From Mucilaginibacter saanensis (lineage in GTDB: Bacteria > Bacteroidota > Bacteroidia > Sphingobacteriales > Sphingobacteriaceae), in assembly GCF_014200575.1 (NCBI RefSeq), contig NZ_JACHBZ010000001.1:744001-808000 (forward strand): a stretch of 64,000 nt of DNA, given 5' to 3'. The notes under the pieces were generated by a model. It was given only the letters and a program-made list of their open reading frames with translations, made no database searches and had not been told where the DNA came from. Made by a program: the position numbers and the translations under genes. Positions 18,822-27,518 of the stretch are shown here, one piece after another (positions within the stretch are counted from its first letter, which is position 1; each line of letters begins with the position of its first letter).

Positions 18822-18853
18822 AATTTTATAGGGAGATATCTCCCTATAAAATT
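18822..18853. repeat. 32-bp perfect palindrome between BACON lipoprotein and sulfatase genes
   Basis: Two 16-base arms meet with no spacer (first arm AATTTTATAGGGAGAT), each base paired from 18822/18853 to the centre at 18837/18838. In RNA it would give a long hairpin with a GGGAG/CUCCC core. It lies 119 bp downstream of the BACON gene stop and 84 bp upstream of the sulfatase start on the minus strand. It could be a terminator or attenuator, an mRNA-stabilising structure, or a dimeric regulator site. No clear T-tract follows on the minus strand. Confidence 0.8.
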
Positions 18854-18971
18854 CATTTCTCCTCAAACCATCATCAAGGCGGTTTGTATGGCTAAAGGCC
18901 GTGCTGTTTTTTTACATTAATATTATAACAAACATCCCCCTTTTAATGGGTGGGTAAAGCTTCTGTTGGTA

Positions 18972-19352
18972 TTATTTAGATTGCGTTAAACTTAGGGTAA
19001 CAGCCGGCAAGTTCTTATTAGTTGATGTTAATGCAATCTGCGTAGTTCGGTCTGCACCTGTGGCATTCGCATTAATAGTTACTCTCAGACTAAAATCACC
19101 TGCTCCAAAATTTTTATCGGGCACGCACCAGGTATTACCTGGCGTTTGAGTAAGGTACCAACCATTAGTTCCGGCTTTTATATTAATATAAGTAATAGTT
19201 TTAGTATTGGAAAAAACTGCCGGGTTATCTTGCAGCGTAGCCGAGAAATAAGTGCTCGGGATGGGTTTTACCGGTTGATTCTCCTTTCGACAGGCATTGA
19301 AAAGAAGTATAACCAGTGCAAATATACTGGCATAATATATTTTAATTTTCAT
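18972..19352 (-). CDS. Small lipoprotein with a single BACON-type domain
   Basis: A 126-residue protein. The N-terminus is a lipoprotein signal with lipobox LFNAC (Cys21) followed by RKENQ. The remainder fits one BACON-like domain: NGWYLTQTPGNTWC, then GDFSLRVTINAN, the characteristic R-x-x-x-I (RTTQIALTS) and the terminal VTLSLTQSK. BACON domains are immunoglobulin-like modules found in Bacteroidota surface glycan proteins, usually as spacers or N-terminal parts of enzymes. A free-standing, single-domain lipoprotein directly after SusD resembles the surface glycan-binding position of a PUL, though it is much smaller than typical examples. The gap to susD is 39 bp, so they are probably co-transcribed. 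Confidence 0.72.
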   Translation of the reverse strand: MKIKIYYASIFALVILLFNACRKENQPVKPIPSTYFSATLQDNPAVFSNTKTITYINIKAGTNGWYLTQTPGNTWCVPDKNFGAGDFSLRVTINANATGADRTTQIALTSTNKNLPAVTLSLTQSK

Positions 19353-19391
19353 CAGATTAAAGTTTAATTAACAATTTTAATTTATTAAATA

Positions 19392-21221
19392 TTACCATCC
19401 TGGATTTTGAACCCATTTGTTACCAGTTAGTTGTAGCATTCTTTGTTGAATCGGTAAAAGGTAATCTCGATTTACATTAAACAGGTAACCACTTGGCAAT
19501 ACGTTTTTATAAGGGTCGATATACCGCATCGCGTCACCCTGAGTTCCGGTCAGGTAAAGGTTAACGCTTTTGCCTGCCGGGGCGGTATCATAGTATAATG
19601 AGCCATTATAAAACCCACCAGGTACATCTTGCGCGGCCATATCGCTCCCTACAAATAAAGCACCTAATGGCCGTTTCCCAGCCAATAGTATATCTGCAGC
19701 GGCCCATCGTAAGATATCATCTACCCGAAAGCCTTCACAGGCAAGTTCAACCCGGCGTTCTCTTCTTACCGCCTGTATTACAGGTGTTAAGTTGCGGAAT
19801 GGATAATTGGTATCTGTATTATACTCTCTGGTAAAATCAACCATCGGCATACCTACACGATCACGTAAAGGTTTTAATGCATTAGCAATTAAGGACTGAT
19901 CGCCCCCCAGTTCTGCCATAGCCTCTGCATAATTGAGTAATATTTCGGCATAGCGAAACTCAATTGCCGGGGCCATGCTTTTGTAATCGTCAGATACTGC
20001 GGCAGCACTGGCATATTCCAGGTACTTATGTAAAGGAAAACCTGTAGTACTGCGGCTAAAGCCGGTTTGATCAATTGGGGGATATGCCGGAACCACGACA
20101 TTGACCGGGCGCAATGGCTGCCCGGGTATGCACACTGTTTGGGATAAACGAGGGTCCCTTATACTCGAGGTAAATTCTGTACCATATATTTTTTGAGCCG
20201 TGTTACGAGCTTCACCTGAAAAAGGTTTTCCGTCCTGGGTCAGGTAATCGTCAACCAGTGAAAGTACAATACCCATATCGGCTCCATCGGTTGAAGTGTA
20301 TTTGGAGATACTTTGGCCAATGTTATCATTAGTGTTGTACTTACGCCACAGCATTGCTTCAGGGTTAGAAGAAAGATCGTAGGTGATAAACAAATCTGAA
20401 TAATCCTGCAAAGGTTTTGCGGTATTGTAAATTCTCCAGCGACCGCCATTGATCACTGATAGGGCTGCATCCCGTGCCTGCTCCAAATAGTTTTGAATTT
20501 TTGCATCGGTTATACTTGATGTATAAAAAACATCTCCCTTAGCCTTATGATATTTTTGCCAGGTGCCCTCATATAATGCAACTCTTGATTTAAATGCCAG
20601 CGCCACATCTTTATGTAACCGCATGCTCGCGCTACTTGAAGCAACTGGTAAAAGTTGCGCGGCTATGTCCAGATCGGCTAATACAGAATCTATTACTAAC
20701 GGGCGCGGATCACGTGGCACCTGCATAGCAGCCGGATCATCAGGCAAAACCTTATTTACCCAAGTTACATCTCCATACTTTTTAACCATATTGAAATAGC
20801 ACATCGCCCTAAAAAACCTGACTTCGCCCAAATATTGATTAATCAGGTTATCGTCACCTTTTGCATTTTTATAGTTGGCAATAAAATAATTCAAACTCCG
20901 GATTGTGGTGTACTCGCTAATGCTCGCAGCATTACTTAAGGCCGATTGACCGGTTAGGCGGGTGTTAACTGAAGAAAAGATGAGGTTATCTGTACCGGCG
21001 TCGTTAAATGCAATTCCGGTACCCCCAACTCCTGTTGGTTGGCCAGGCAAAATGCTATAAAATTGATTTACGTAAAGACGTAACTCATTTGTACTTGCAA
21101 GAGGATTAGCTGTGCTTAACGCATCCAAAGGTTGACGGTCCAGGAAGTCTTTTTTGCACGAGAGGATTGTGAGGGCAACAATACTTAATACCCACCACTT
21201 ATTTATGATATACTTTTTCAT
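19392..21221 (-). CDS. SusD/RagB-family outer-membrane lipoprotein
   Basis: A 609-residue lipoprotein with lipobox LTILSC at Cys22 followed by KKDFLDRQPLD. The SusD core is clear: YFNMVKKYGDVTWVNK in the N-terminal TPR-like half, RYAEILLNYAEAMAELGG, RERRVELACEGFRVDDILRW and the ending LTGNKWVQNPGW. It is longer than the average SusD (about 500-550), with extra sequence in the middle and around the C-terminus. It pairs with the SusC gene 11 bp upstream and should form the lid of that transporter, binding the target glycan at the surface. The sulfatase in the same locus suggests a sulfated ligand. Confidence 0.95.
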   Translation of the reverse strand: MKKYIINKWWVLSIVALTILSCKKDFLDRQPLDALSTANPLASTNELRLYVNQFYSILPGQPTGVGGTGIAFNDAGTDNLIFSSVNTRLTGQSALSNAASISEYTTIRSLNYFIANYKNAKGDDNLINQYLGEVRFFRAMCYFNMVKKYGDVTWVNKVLPDDPAAMQVPRDPRPLVIDSVLADLDIAAQLLPVASSSASMRLHKDVALAFKSRVALYEGTWQKYHKAKGDVFYTSSITDAKIQNYLEQARDAALSVINGGRWRIYNTAKPLQDYSDLFITYDLSSNPEAMLWRKYNTNDNIGQSISKYTSTDGADMGIVLSLVDDYLTQDGKPFSGEARNTAQKIYGTEFTSSIRDPRLSQTVCIPGQPLRPVNVVVPAYPPIDQTGFSRSTTGFPLHKYLEYASAAAVSDDYKSMAPAIEFRYAEILLNYAEAMAELGGDQSLIANALKPLRDRVGMPMVDFTREYNTDTNYPFRNLTPVIQAVRRERRVELACEGFRVDDILRWAAADILLAGKRPLGALFVGSDMAAQDVPGGFYNGSLYYDTAPAGKSVNLYLTGTQGDAMRYIDPYKNVLPSGYLFNVNRDYLLPIQQRMLQLTGNKWVQNPGW

Positions 21222-21232
21222 TAGTTCAGAGT

Positions 21233-24200
21233 TTAAAGTGAAACATTGAGGCCAAAAGCGTAGATTTTACTAACTGGATATGATTTGCCGGTACCTTGTG
21301 AACCAGCCAATCCTTCCGGGTCAAACATTTTAGCCAATTTGGTAAATGTCAGCAGGTTTTCTCCTGTTACAAAAACGTCTACGTTACTTAATTTCAACCT
21401 GCTGATCAGGGATTTTGGTAACGAATAGTTCAATGTCACGTTTTTTACTCTCAGGTAAGCAGCGCTTTGCAAATAGCGGTCTGATACCTGTTGGGTTTTA
21501 TTGGAATAATTAGTTTGGGAGCCTGCTGGTGCCGCATACGGGTTTGGGTAATATGCAGCGGGGTTCTCAGGCGTCCAGTAATTCAAATGCTGTTTAAACA
21601 CTGTAACCTGGGCTAATGCGCCCGCACCCCAAAAATACACATCACCGACGCCGGGTGCGTAGTTTTGCTTGCCTATTCCCTGCAATAGCGTTGAAAAAGT
21701 TAAACCTTTCCAGCTTATGCTGCCGTTAAACGAGTAAGCATAACGTGGGGTGGTATTGCCAATAACTGCCAAGTCGCCCATATCGCCCAATTTATTATTC
21801 CCATTATTAATTTTCCCATCATGGTTAAGATCAAGATAATTTACATCTCCGGGCTTCCAGGCAAGCGGGGATAAATAGGAATGATCTAACTTATTATAGG
21901 CATCTGCCTGTGTTTGTGTCTGGATTAATCCATCAGCCTTATAGCCCCAGATTTCACCAATAGTTTTTCCTACATAATAACTGCCGGCCGGATTAAATAA
22001 AGTTGGATTTTGATACTTAGTAACCACTGATTTATAGTCAGACAATATACCACCTACTCTATATTTAATATCATTTCCTATATTGCCCCTCCAGTTTAGG
22101 CTCAACTCCCAACCACGGGTACGCAAGTCGGCATTATTGCTTGCCGGGACGGTGCCGCCAAACATATCGGCAATGTCAAAAGTTGGCCCCAGCATATTAT
22201 TAGTATTACGTTGATAAACATCTACGCTTCCGGTAAGTCGGCTTCCAAATAATTCAAAATCGAGTCCCAAATTGCTGCTTAAAACTTTCTCCCAGGTTAA
22301 ACTTGGATTGTAAGGAGCGGGTGCAAGTATATTGGCTTCTCTTCCGTTCTGAAAGTACCATTGTGGACCTGCGCCGCTGGGCCCGGGTATTGATGTAGAC
22401 ATTGTTTGAGCATACGAATAAATTGGAGCTCCTGCCTGGTTACCAAGGGCACCATAAGACCCTCTCAGTTTTAATAAATTGATTTGATTGCTCCAGTTTT
22501 TAATAAAGCTTTCTTCCGCCAGATTATAACCTGCCGACATGGACGGGAAAAAACCCCAACGATTGCCGGTTGCAAAGCGTGATGATCCATCATAACGACC
22601 GTTGACTTCTACCAGGAACTTGTTTTTGTAGTTGTAATTGATACGACCGAAATACCCGCGTGTAGCCCATTCATTGCGCGCTTCATTTGAAACACTTGGG
22701 GTGGTAGTAAGAGAGATTCCCGGAGTGGCAAAACTAATCAAATCCTGAGCGTTGGCGCCAAGTGAGTTAAATTGATTCAACTCCTGTTGGTAACCACCCA
22801 TGATAGTGATTTGATGGCTGCCTAACTTCAAATCATAAGAAGTATAAATATTGGGCGAAACATAATTATTGGAAGTTGTAGTTCGACTATAACTACCTCC
22901 GATAGGGATACCAAATTCTGAGCGGTTAACCAATTTGGGTGTGCCATCTATTCCATAGATTGTACCTGGTATGAGGAGTGACGAATTCTCATCATAGGTT
23001 TTGAGGATATTAAGATCAATATTAAATGTCCAGTTTTTCACCGGTTGAAGTTTTAGACTTGGCGAAATGCTGAATACATTCTCGGTGGTTGTACTTTTTG
23101 AGCCCGATTGAAAATAAGGGACACTCGAAATTTCATTAAAATTCCCATTCAAATCATACGGAGAGATGTTGGGCCGCATACGCAACATGTTATGGAAAAA
23201 CAAAGCTTCAAAATTGCCGGAGAAAGGAGTAGAATAAGTGCTTTGAGTAAATTTCGAGTTAAGCGAAGCTTTAGCCCATGAAGTAAGATCGGCATTTAAG
23301 GTAGAATTGAAGTTGTAACGTTTATAATTAATATCCGCGTAACGCAAAGCTCCGCCTTCCTGATTGTAACCACCTGAAATATAATATTGTACTGTTTTAC
23401 TCCCACCCCTGACGTTAAGGTTATGAGTTTGTCTTAGTGCATAAGGTTTGTAGTTAAAATCTAACCAGTTTGTGTTAGCTACACCATTTGCCGTATTTTC
23501 CCAATTGGAAAGATAATTATCATTAGCCTCAGGCAATACCGGAAAACCTGCCTGGTTTTGTATATATTGCTGCAATTGAGCCAGCTTTGCATCGGAATAT
23601 TGTTTGGTCCCGGTAGCATTATAAGTGGCAGCATTAAAATATTGCGCAAATTGATAAGAGTTAACTAAATCAGGCAGGTGTGTTGGCGAGGTAAACCCGA
23701 TGTTGTTTGAATAGGTAATTTTTGTTTTTCCTTCAGCACCTTTTTTAGTAGTTACTAAAATTACACCATAAGCCGCTCTTGCTCCATAAATTGCGGAGGC
23801 AGCAGCATCTTTCAGAACTGATATTGATTCTATATCATTGGGGTTAATATCGTCTAAAGGAAGAGGTGTTCCGTCAACCAATACAAAAGGAACATCAGTA
23901 CCACTAAGGTTTCCGACTCCGCGTACATTCAAATTATAACTTTGTCCGGGGTGAGTATTGCCACCAACAGATACGTTGAGGCCTGGTACAAGCCCTTCTA
24001 ACCTTTGAGTGGCGTTCATTACGGGTCTGTTTTCCAGGTCTGCCCCTTTTACCACAGCAACAGAGCCTGTTAAATTTACTTTCTTCTGTGTTCCATAACC
24101 TACTACTACAACATCATTTAATGTACCGGATACGGGGTGAAGCTTAATAATCATTTCCTTGTTGGCTGCTGCGCTCATTTCTAACGATTCATAGCTTAGA

Positions 24201-24760
24201 AAAGAAATAACCAAAGTAGCTTTCTCATCTACGCCTTTTAATCTGAAATTACCCTCGGAATTGGTAATTGCGCCTAATGTTGTTCCTTTTATTTTTACTG
24301 ATGCTCCGGGAAGACCTTTGCCCGTTTCATCCAACACCTTGCCATAAACCTCAATGCTTCCCCTCTCCTGCAAAGCATTTGTTCCTGTCAAATTTTGTTT
24401 AGCCTTGATGACAATCGTGCCATCTGCTATTTTGTAAGTTAGCTCCTGGTTTTCTAAACTGGCCTCTAAGGCATCCTCAAGCGAAGCATCAGTTAACTTA
24501 ATGCTTACCTGCTTTGCATTCTCCAGCATATCATTACTATAAATAATATCATAACCGCTCTGTTGGCGGATCTTGACCAGTACATCTTTAAGCTTGGCTT
24601 TCTTTTCGTTCAAATTTATTTTTTGCGCGAAACTATTAGCACTAACTGTTAGAACGGAGATCAGCAATAGGAGAGAAGTGATCCTCATGACTAAAAAGAT
24701 TTTACGAGGGATATAGACATATAAGTGCCTCCCGCTTATGCGTATTGTATTAAAATTCAT
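21233..24760 (-). CDS. SusC-type TonB-dependent receptor with STN signalling domain
   Basis: A 1175-residue outer-membrane protein. The N-terminus has 24 residues before an internal Met (MRITSLLLLIS), then the hydrophobic export signal. An STN domain (about 48-120, LKDVLVKIRQQSGYDIIYS) follows, then a carboxypeptidase-D-like beta domain (about 135-215), the plug (VVVGYGTQKKVNLTGSV, VLKDAAASAIYGARAAYGV) and a long beta-barrel ending YAFGLNVSL. The STN domain contacts a FecR-type anti-sigma factor, which matches the fecR and fecI genes just upstream. It imports glycan fragments with SusD and TonB energy and signals substrate presence. The long N-terminus is a common feature of FecIR-linked SusC proteins, so I keep the upstream start. 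Confidence 0.95.
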   Translation of the reverse strand: MNFNTIRISGRHLYVYIPRKIFLVMRITSLLLLISVLTVSANSFAQKINLNEKKAKLKDVLVKIRQQSGYDIIYSNDMLENAKQVSIKLTDASLEDALEASLENQELTYKIADGTIVIKAKQNLTGTNALQERGSIEVYGKVLDETGKGLPGASVKIKGTTLGAITNSEGNFRLKGVDEKATLVISFLSYESLEMSAAANKEMIIKLHPVSGTLNDVVVVGYGTQKKVNLTGSVAVVKGADLENRPVMNATQRLEGLVPGLNVSVGGNTHPGQSYNLNVRGVGNLSGTDVPFVLVDGTPLPLDDINPNDIESISVLKDAAASAIYGARAAYGVILVTTKKGAEGKTKITYSNNIGFTSPTHLPDLVNSYQFAQYFNAATYNATGTKQYSDAKLAQLQQYIQNQAGFPVLPEANDNYLSNWENTANGVANTNWLDFNYKPYALRQTHNLNVRGGSKTVQYYISGGYNQEGGALRYADINYKRYNFNSTLNADLTSWAKASLNSKFTQSTYSTPFSGNFEALFFHNMLRMRPNISPYDLNGNFNEISSVPYFQSGSKSTTTENVFSISPSLKLQPVKNWTFNIDLNILKTYDENSSLLIPGTIYGIDGTPKLVNRSEFGIPIGGSYSRTTTSNNYVSPNIYTSYDLKLGSHQITIMGGYQQELNQFNSLGANAQDLISFATPGISLTTTPSVSNEARNEWATRGYFGRINYNYKNKFLVEVNGRYDGSSRFATGNRWGFFPSMSAGYNLAEESFIKNWSNQINLLKLRGSYGALGNQAGAPIYSYAQTMSTSIPGPSGAGPQWYFQNGREANILAPAPYNPSLTWEKVLSSNLGLDFELFGSRLTGSVDVYQRNTNNMLGPTFDIADMFGGTVPASNNADLRTRGWELSLNWRGNIGNDIKYRVGGILSDYKSVVTKYQNPTLFNPAGSYYVGKTIGEIWGYKADGLIQTQTQADAYNKLDHSYLSPLAWKPGDVNYLDLNHDGKINNGNNKLGDMGDLAVIGNTTPRYAYSFNGSISWKGLTFSTLLQGIGKQNYAPGVGDVYFWGAGALAQVTVFKQHLNYWTPENPAAYYPNPYAAPAGSQTNYSNKTQQVSDRYLQSAAYLRVKNVTLNYSLPKSLISRLKLSNVDVFVTGENLLTFTKLAKMFDPEGLAGSQGTGKSYPVSKIYAFGLNVSL

Positions 24761-24856
24761 ACTTTTGAATTGTTCGGGTTTAAATATTTGTTTACTGACA
24801 AAATTTCTTTTCCCCTTTAACGGCCTGGCCGTTCAGGAATGGGTAACCCGGACATC

Positions 24857-24891
24857 ACGCGTCCCGAGGCTCAATTCGGGATGCGTTTTTT
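24857..24891. promoter_or_regulatory. GC-rich hairpin between fecR and susC
   Basis: Arms 24857-24867 and 24876-24886 (ACGCGTCCCGA and TCGGGATGCGT, one G-T pair) enclose an 8-nt loop. A T-run follows at 24886-24891 on the + strand. Both flanking genes are on the minus strand, where the T-run is an A-run before the stem, so it is not a standard terminator for them. A smaller palindrome (AACGGCC/GGCCGTT, 24819-24833) lies closer to susC. The block may insulate the sigma/anti-sigma genes from susC or belong to the susC promoter region. Confidence 0.5.
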
Positions 24892-24981
24892 ATCCGCTTA
24901 CCTTTGGGAGGGTTACTTAGCTGTGTAAATTTTTTTTCATAGTTGCTGGGTTGAAACGTTTAACAATAGTTTAGTTTATTA

Positions 24982-26109
24982 TTACTTTTTTTTAAATATT
25001 TTCACGGTTTTGCCTTCGACGATAAAATCCACTTTACCTGTTTCGCGGAAGAAATTCAGCACAGCGGATAGTTTTTTGGTACGGTTAATAGACCCACCGA
25101 ATTTCAGCTTACGCGCTTCTTCGTCCACCCAAACAAGATCGACATCATAAATACGCGCCACGTGGTTCATGATAGTTTCCAATGTTTCACCATCAAAAAT
25201 GAGTTTGCCTTGTAACCATCCGGTGGCTTCCTCCAGATCAACAGTTTTTTTGATAAGCCCTGTTCCAAATGATATCGTTTGCTCGCCAGGTTTTAATAAA
25301 ATACTTGCCTTATCGCGTTTTACGCTAACAACTCCCTTAATCAGCGTTGTTTTTAATGCAGTTTCATTTTCATAGGCATTGATATTGAATTCGGTACCGA
25401 TATCTTCGATGATCTCATCATTTACAATTACATAAAATGGCATAGCCGCGTTGTGTTTCACTTTGAAGTATACCTGCCCTGTTATGCTCACCTTACGTTG
25501 GTTTCCTTTAAAAGCCACAGGATAAGTAATGGATGAAGCCGCGTCTAAATAAGCCTCGGTACCATCTGCTAAAGTGAGCGTATATTTATTACCATTGTTA
25601 TTGGTCAAAGTATGGGTCACAAGAGCTTCATCAACGGAAGCCTGTACGTACTTCAGGGCTTCACCAGATTGTTTAACCTTAGTTCCGTCAGTAGTATTTA
25701 GCACGCCCTGAGCATGGCCTAAAATAAATTGTTTGCCACCAGCTATCTTCAGCACAACGCCTTTATTCATTGGCGCAAGTCCTTCTGGCGGTGCAGCTGC
25801 AACCTGCATAGGAGCCACCACTCTGTGTAAAGTGAAATAAACTGCAACAGATAGAACTAATAAGATAGACGCAGCAGCGGCTACACGGGGCCAAAGATGT
25901 CTGCTGGGTTTCTTTTCAGCTATAACCTCTTCCAAACCAATCAAAACCGAAGCAAACGTTCGTAGTCTTTCCTCATCAGACAATTCCTCTGAGTTATCTA
26001 CTGCAACGTGCAGGTACCATTTATCGAGGACGGCCTTTTCCCCATCGGTGATCGTACCCGTTTTGTATTTTTCCAGTAAAGTTTTGATGATGATGTCTTG
26101 CACTTCCAT
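24982..26109 (-). CDS. FecR-family anti-sigma factor
   Basis: A 375-residue single-pass inner-membrane protein. The N-terminal cytoplasmic part (about 1-70) should hold the sigma factor. One membrane helix spans about residues 75-94 (VAAAASILLVLSVAVYFTL). The periplasmic FecR domain has YTLTLADGTEAYLDAASSI, ITGQVYFKV and DIGTEFNINAYENE, and a C-terminal DUF4974-type domain ends KTVKIFKKK. The gene lies 92 bp after fecI and 221 bp before the STN-bearing SusC gene, the standard order for a trans-envelope signalling trio: SusC contacts FecR, which releases the sigma factor. Confidence 0.95.
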   Translation of the reverse strand: MEVQDIIIKTLLEKYKTGTITDGEKAVLDKWYLHVAVDNSEELSDEERLRTFASVLIGLEEVIAEKKPSRHLWPRVAAAASILLVLSVAVYFTLHRVVAPMQVAAAPPEGLAPMNKGVVLKIAGGKQFILGHAQGVLNTTDGTKVKQSGEALKYVQASVDEALVTHTLTNNNGNKYTLTLADGTEAYLDAASSITYPVAFKGNQRKVSITGQVYFKVKHNAAMPFYVIVNDEIIEDIGTEFNINAYENETALKTTLIKGVVSVKRDKASILLKPGEQTISFGTGLIKKTVDLEEATGWLQGKLIFDGETLETIMNHVARIYDVDLVWVDEEARKLKFGGSINRTKKLSAVLNFFRETGKVDFIVEGKTVKIFKKK

Positions 26110-26201
26110 TATGCATTATATAATAGTAAGACGGCGAGGTGATACTGACAGGGGTATCCGGTATTAAAAAAAATTATTGTTTTTAATACCGGAGTTTATA
26201 T

Positions 26202-26777
26202 TCAGTAATGGAGCAGGATAAAAAGGTAAACGAAGATACCCAGTTTTACCCTTAACACGCGCAGTGCATATGACATTTGCTTTTTTACTGTTTCTTCAGA
26301 GGTGCCCAATTGTTCCGCTATTTCCCTATGCGTCAGATGCTGGTTGCGGCTCATTTCAAAAACCTTGCGTGTTCTGGGTGGCAATTCGGCGATCTCCAGC
26401 TCAATGAGCGTCTTGAGCTGGTTTTCGCGCACCCGGTGATCGGTGGCCACATCCAGATTGAGGATGGGTTTAACCGAATTTACATATTTGACTTTAACTT
26501 CATGATGGGCGAAGTAATCCAATATCCGGTTACGCACCGCGCTATAAAGATACCCTGATAAATTACTATCAATTCGTATGGTTTCACGTTTAAGCCACAG
26601 ATTAGTAAACACTTCCTGTAAAATGTCCTGGGCCTCTTCTTTATTCCTGACCTTATTCCAGGCATGATGATGCAAAATGAATTTATACCGGGTATAAATC
26701 TCCGTATACGCAGCCCGATCACCAGACCTTAATAGGTCCAGCAATTCCTGATCAGAAAGCACTTTCAGCGCTGCCAT
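26202..26777 (-). CDS. ECF (FecI-like) RNA polymerase sigma factor
   Basis: A 191-residue sigma factor. Region 2 is near residues 18-85 (YTEIYTRYKFILHHHAWN, EAQDILQEVFTNLWLKRE, LSGYLYSAVRNRILDYF). Region 4 is near 125-180 (LPPRTRKVFEMSRNQHLTH, REIAEQLGTSEETVKKQM), the helix-turn-helix that reads the -35 element. The C-terminus carries a short hydrophobic tail. It should direct transcription of the downstream susC/susD locus when its anti-sigma partner, encoded next, is switched by the SusC STN domain. Operon order and spacing are typical for Bacteroidota. Confidence 0.95.
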   Translation of the reverse strand: MAALKVLSDQELLDLLRSGDRAAYTEIYTRYKFILHHHAWNKVRNKEEAQDILQEVFTNLWLKRETIRIDSNLSGYLYSAVRNRILDYFAHHEVKVKYVNSVKPILNLDVATDHRVRENQLKTLIELEIAELPPRTRKVFEMSRNQHLTHREIAEQLGTSEETVKKQMSYALRVLRVKLGIFVYLFILLHY

Positions 26778-27518
26778 AACATTTAATTAAAAAACGAATT
26801 TACTCTTTATGGCGACAAACATAAAGATTAATTAATGTCTACAAAGACCATGGGCAGAATATTAAAAAAATAACCACTAATTATGCTTAACCTTCACCAA
26901 CATACTCTTGTCCAATCAATTTTGAGGATGACAACCTGTACTTATACTGATTTAGTACCTACAGAAAATAGACAGTCGCGCACTGTCGAACTTAGTTGCA
27001 AATTTCAAAAATTGCTTACCCTGTATGGTCAATATTCGCGACTGTAATTCTTGCCTTTTCAATTAACAAAGTCAGTTTAGGAAGGATTTTTTTAAATTCA
27101 ATACTTAACCTAACATCATTTTCTTTTAATTGAATATTTGAGCCTGGCTTCGAGAACCAGCTAAACATAATATCTAATTCATTGGTATTGTTATTCGCCC
27201 GGATAAAGTACAGAACCAAACAGTTTCTGAGAAAAATGCCCGATTTGTCATTTTGTATAACCAATATATCAAATTAGATATTCCTGCCCGCCGCCATTCT
27301 AATAATTTTATATTTTATAAGCCGCATTAAAATGCAAAGCTGGACAAAAGGGTTGTTGTTGAAAAAAATAAGCGAAAGTACCCTTTAAAATCACCGTTGG
27401 CCTGATTTGCCATACTGATATAATAATTATGATGGAGCTGAAAAATCATTAAGATCCATTTAGCCATTTTTTGCTGAACGGGGTATAAAACAATAAATAG
27501 TAAATTTTTAGAAAAAAT
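26778..27518. other. Divergent intergenic region between fecI and a rhamnosidase gene
   Basis: This 741-bp stretch should hold the promoters for the minus-strand fecI locus and the plus-strand GH78 gene. A short inverted repeat GACAGT-cgcgc-ACTGTC lies at 26971-26987. A minus-strand open frame at 27016-27264 (82 codons) resembles no family I know and lacks a supporting context, so it is not called as a gene. No terminator or RNA gene is visible. Confidence 0.5.

Noticed and set aside
24738..24920. Plus-strand open frame of 60 codons in the fecR-susC gap
   Set aside because: It overlaps the susC start antisense and runs through the hairpin; codon content is not protein-like.
27016..27264. Minus-strand open frame of 82 codons
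   Set aside because: No recognisable domain, no signal peptide and no operon partner; it lies in AT-rich promoter DNA. It could be real only if conserved in relatives.
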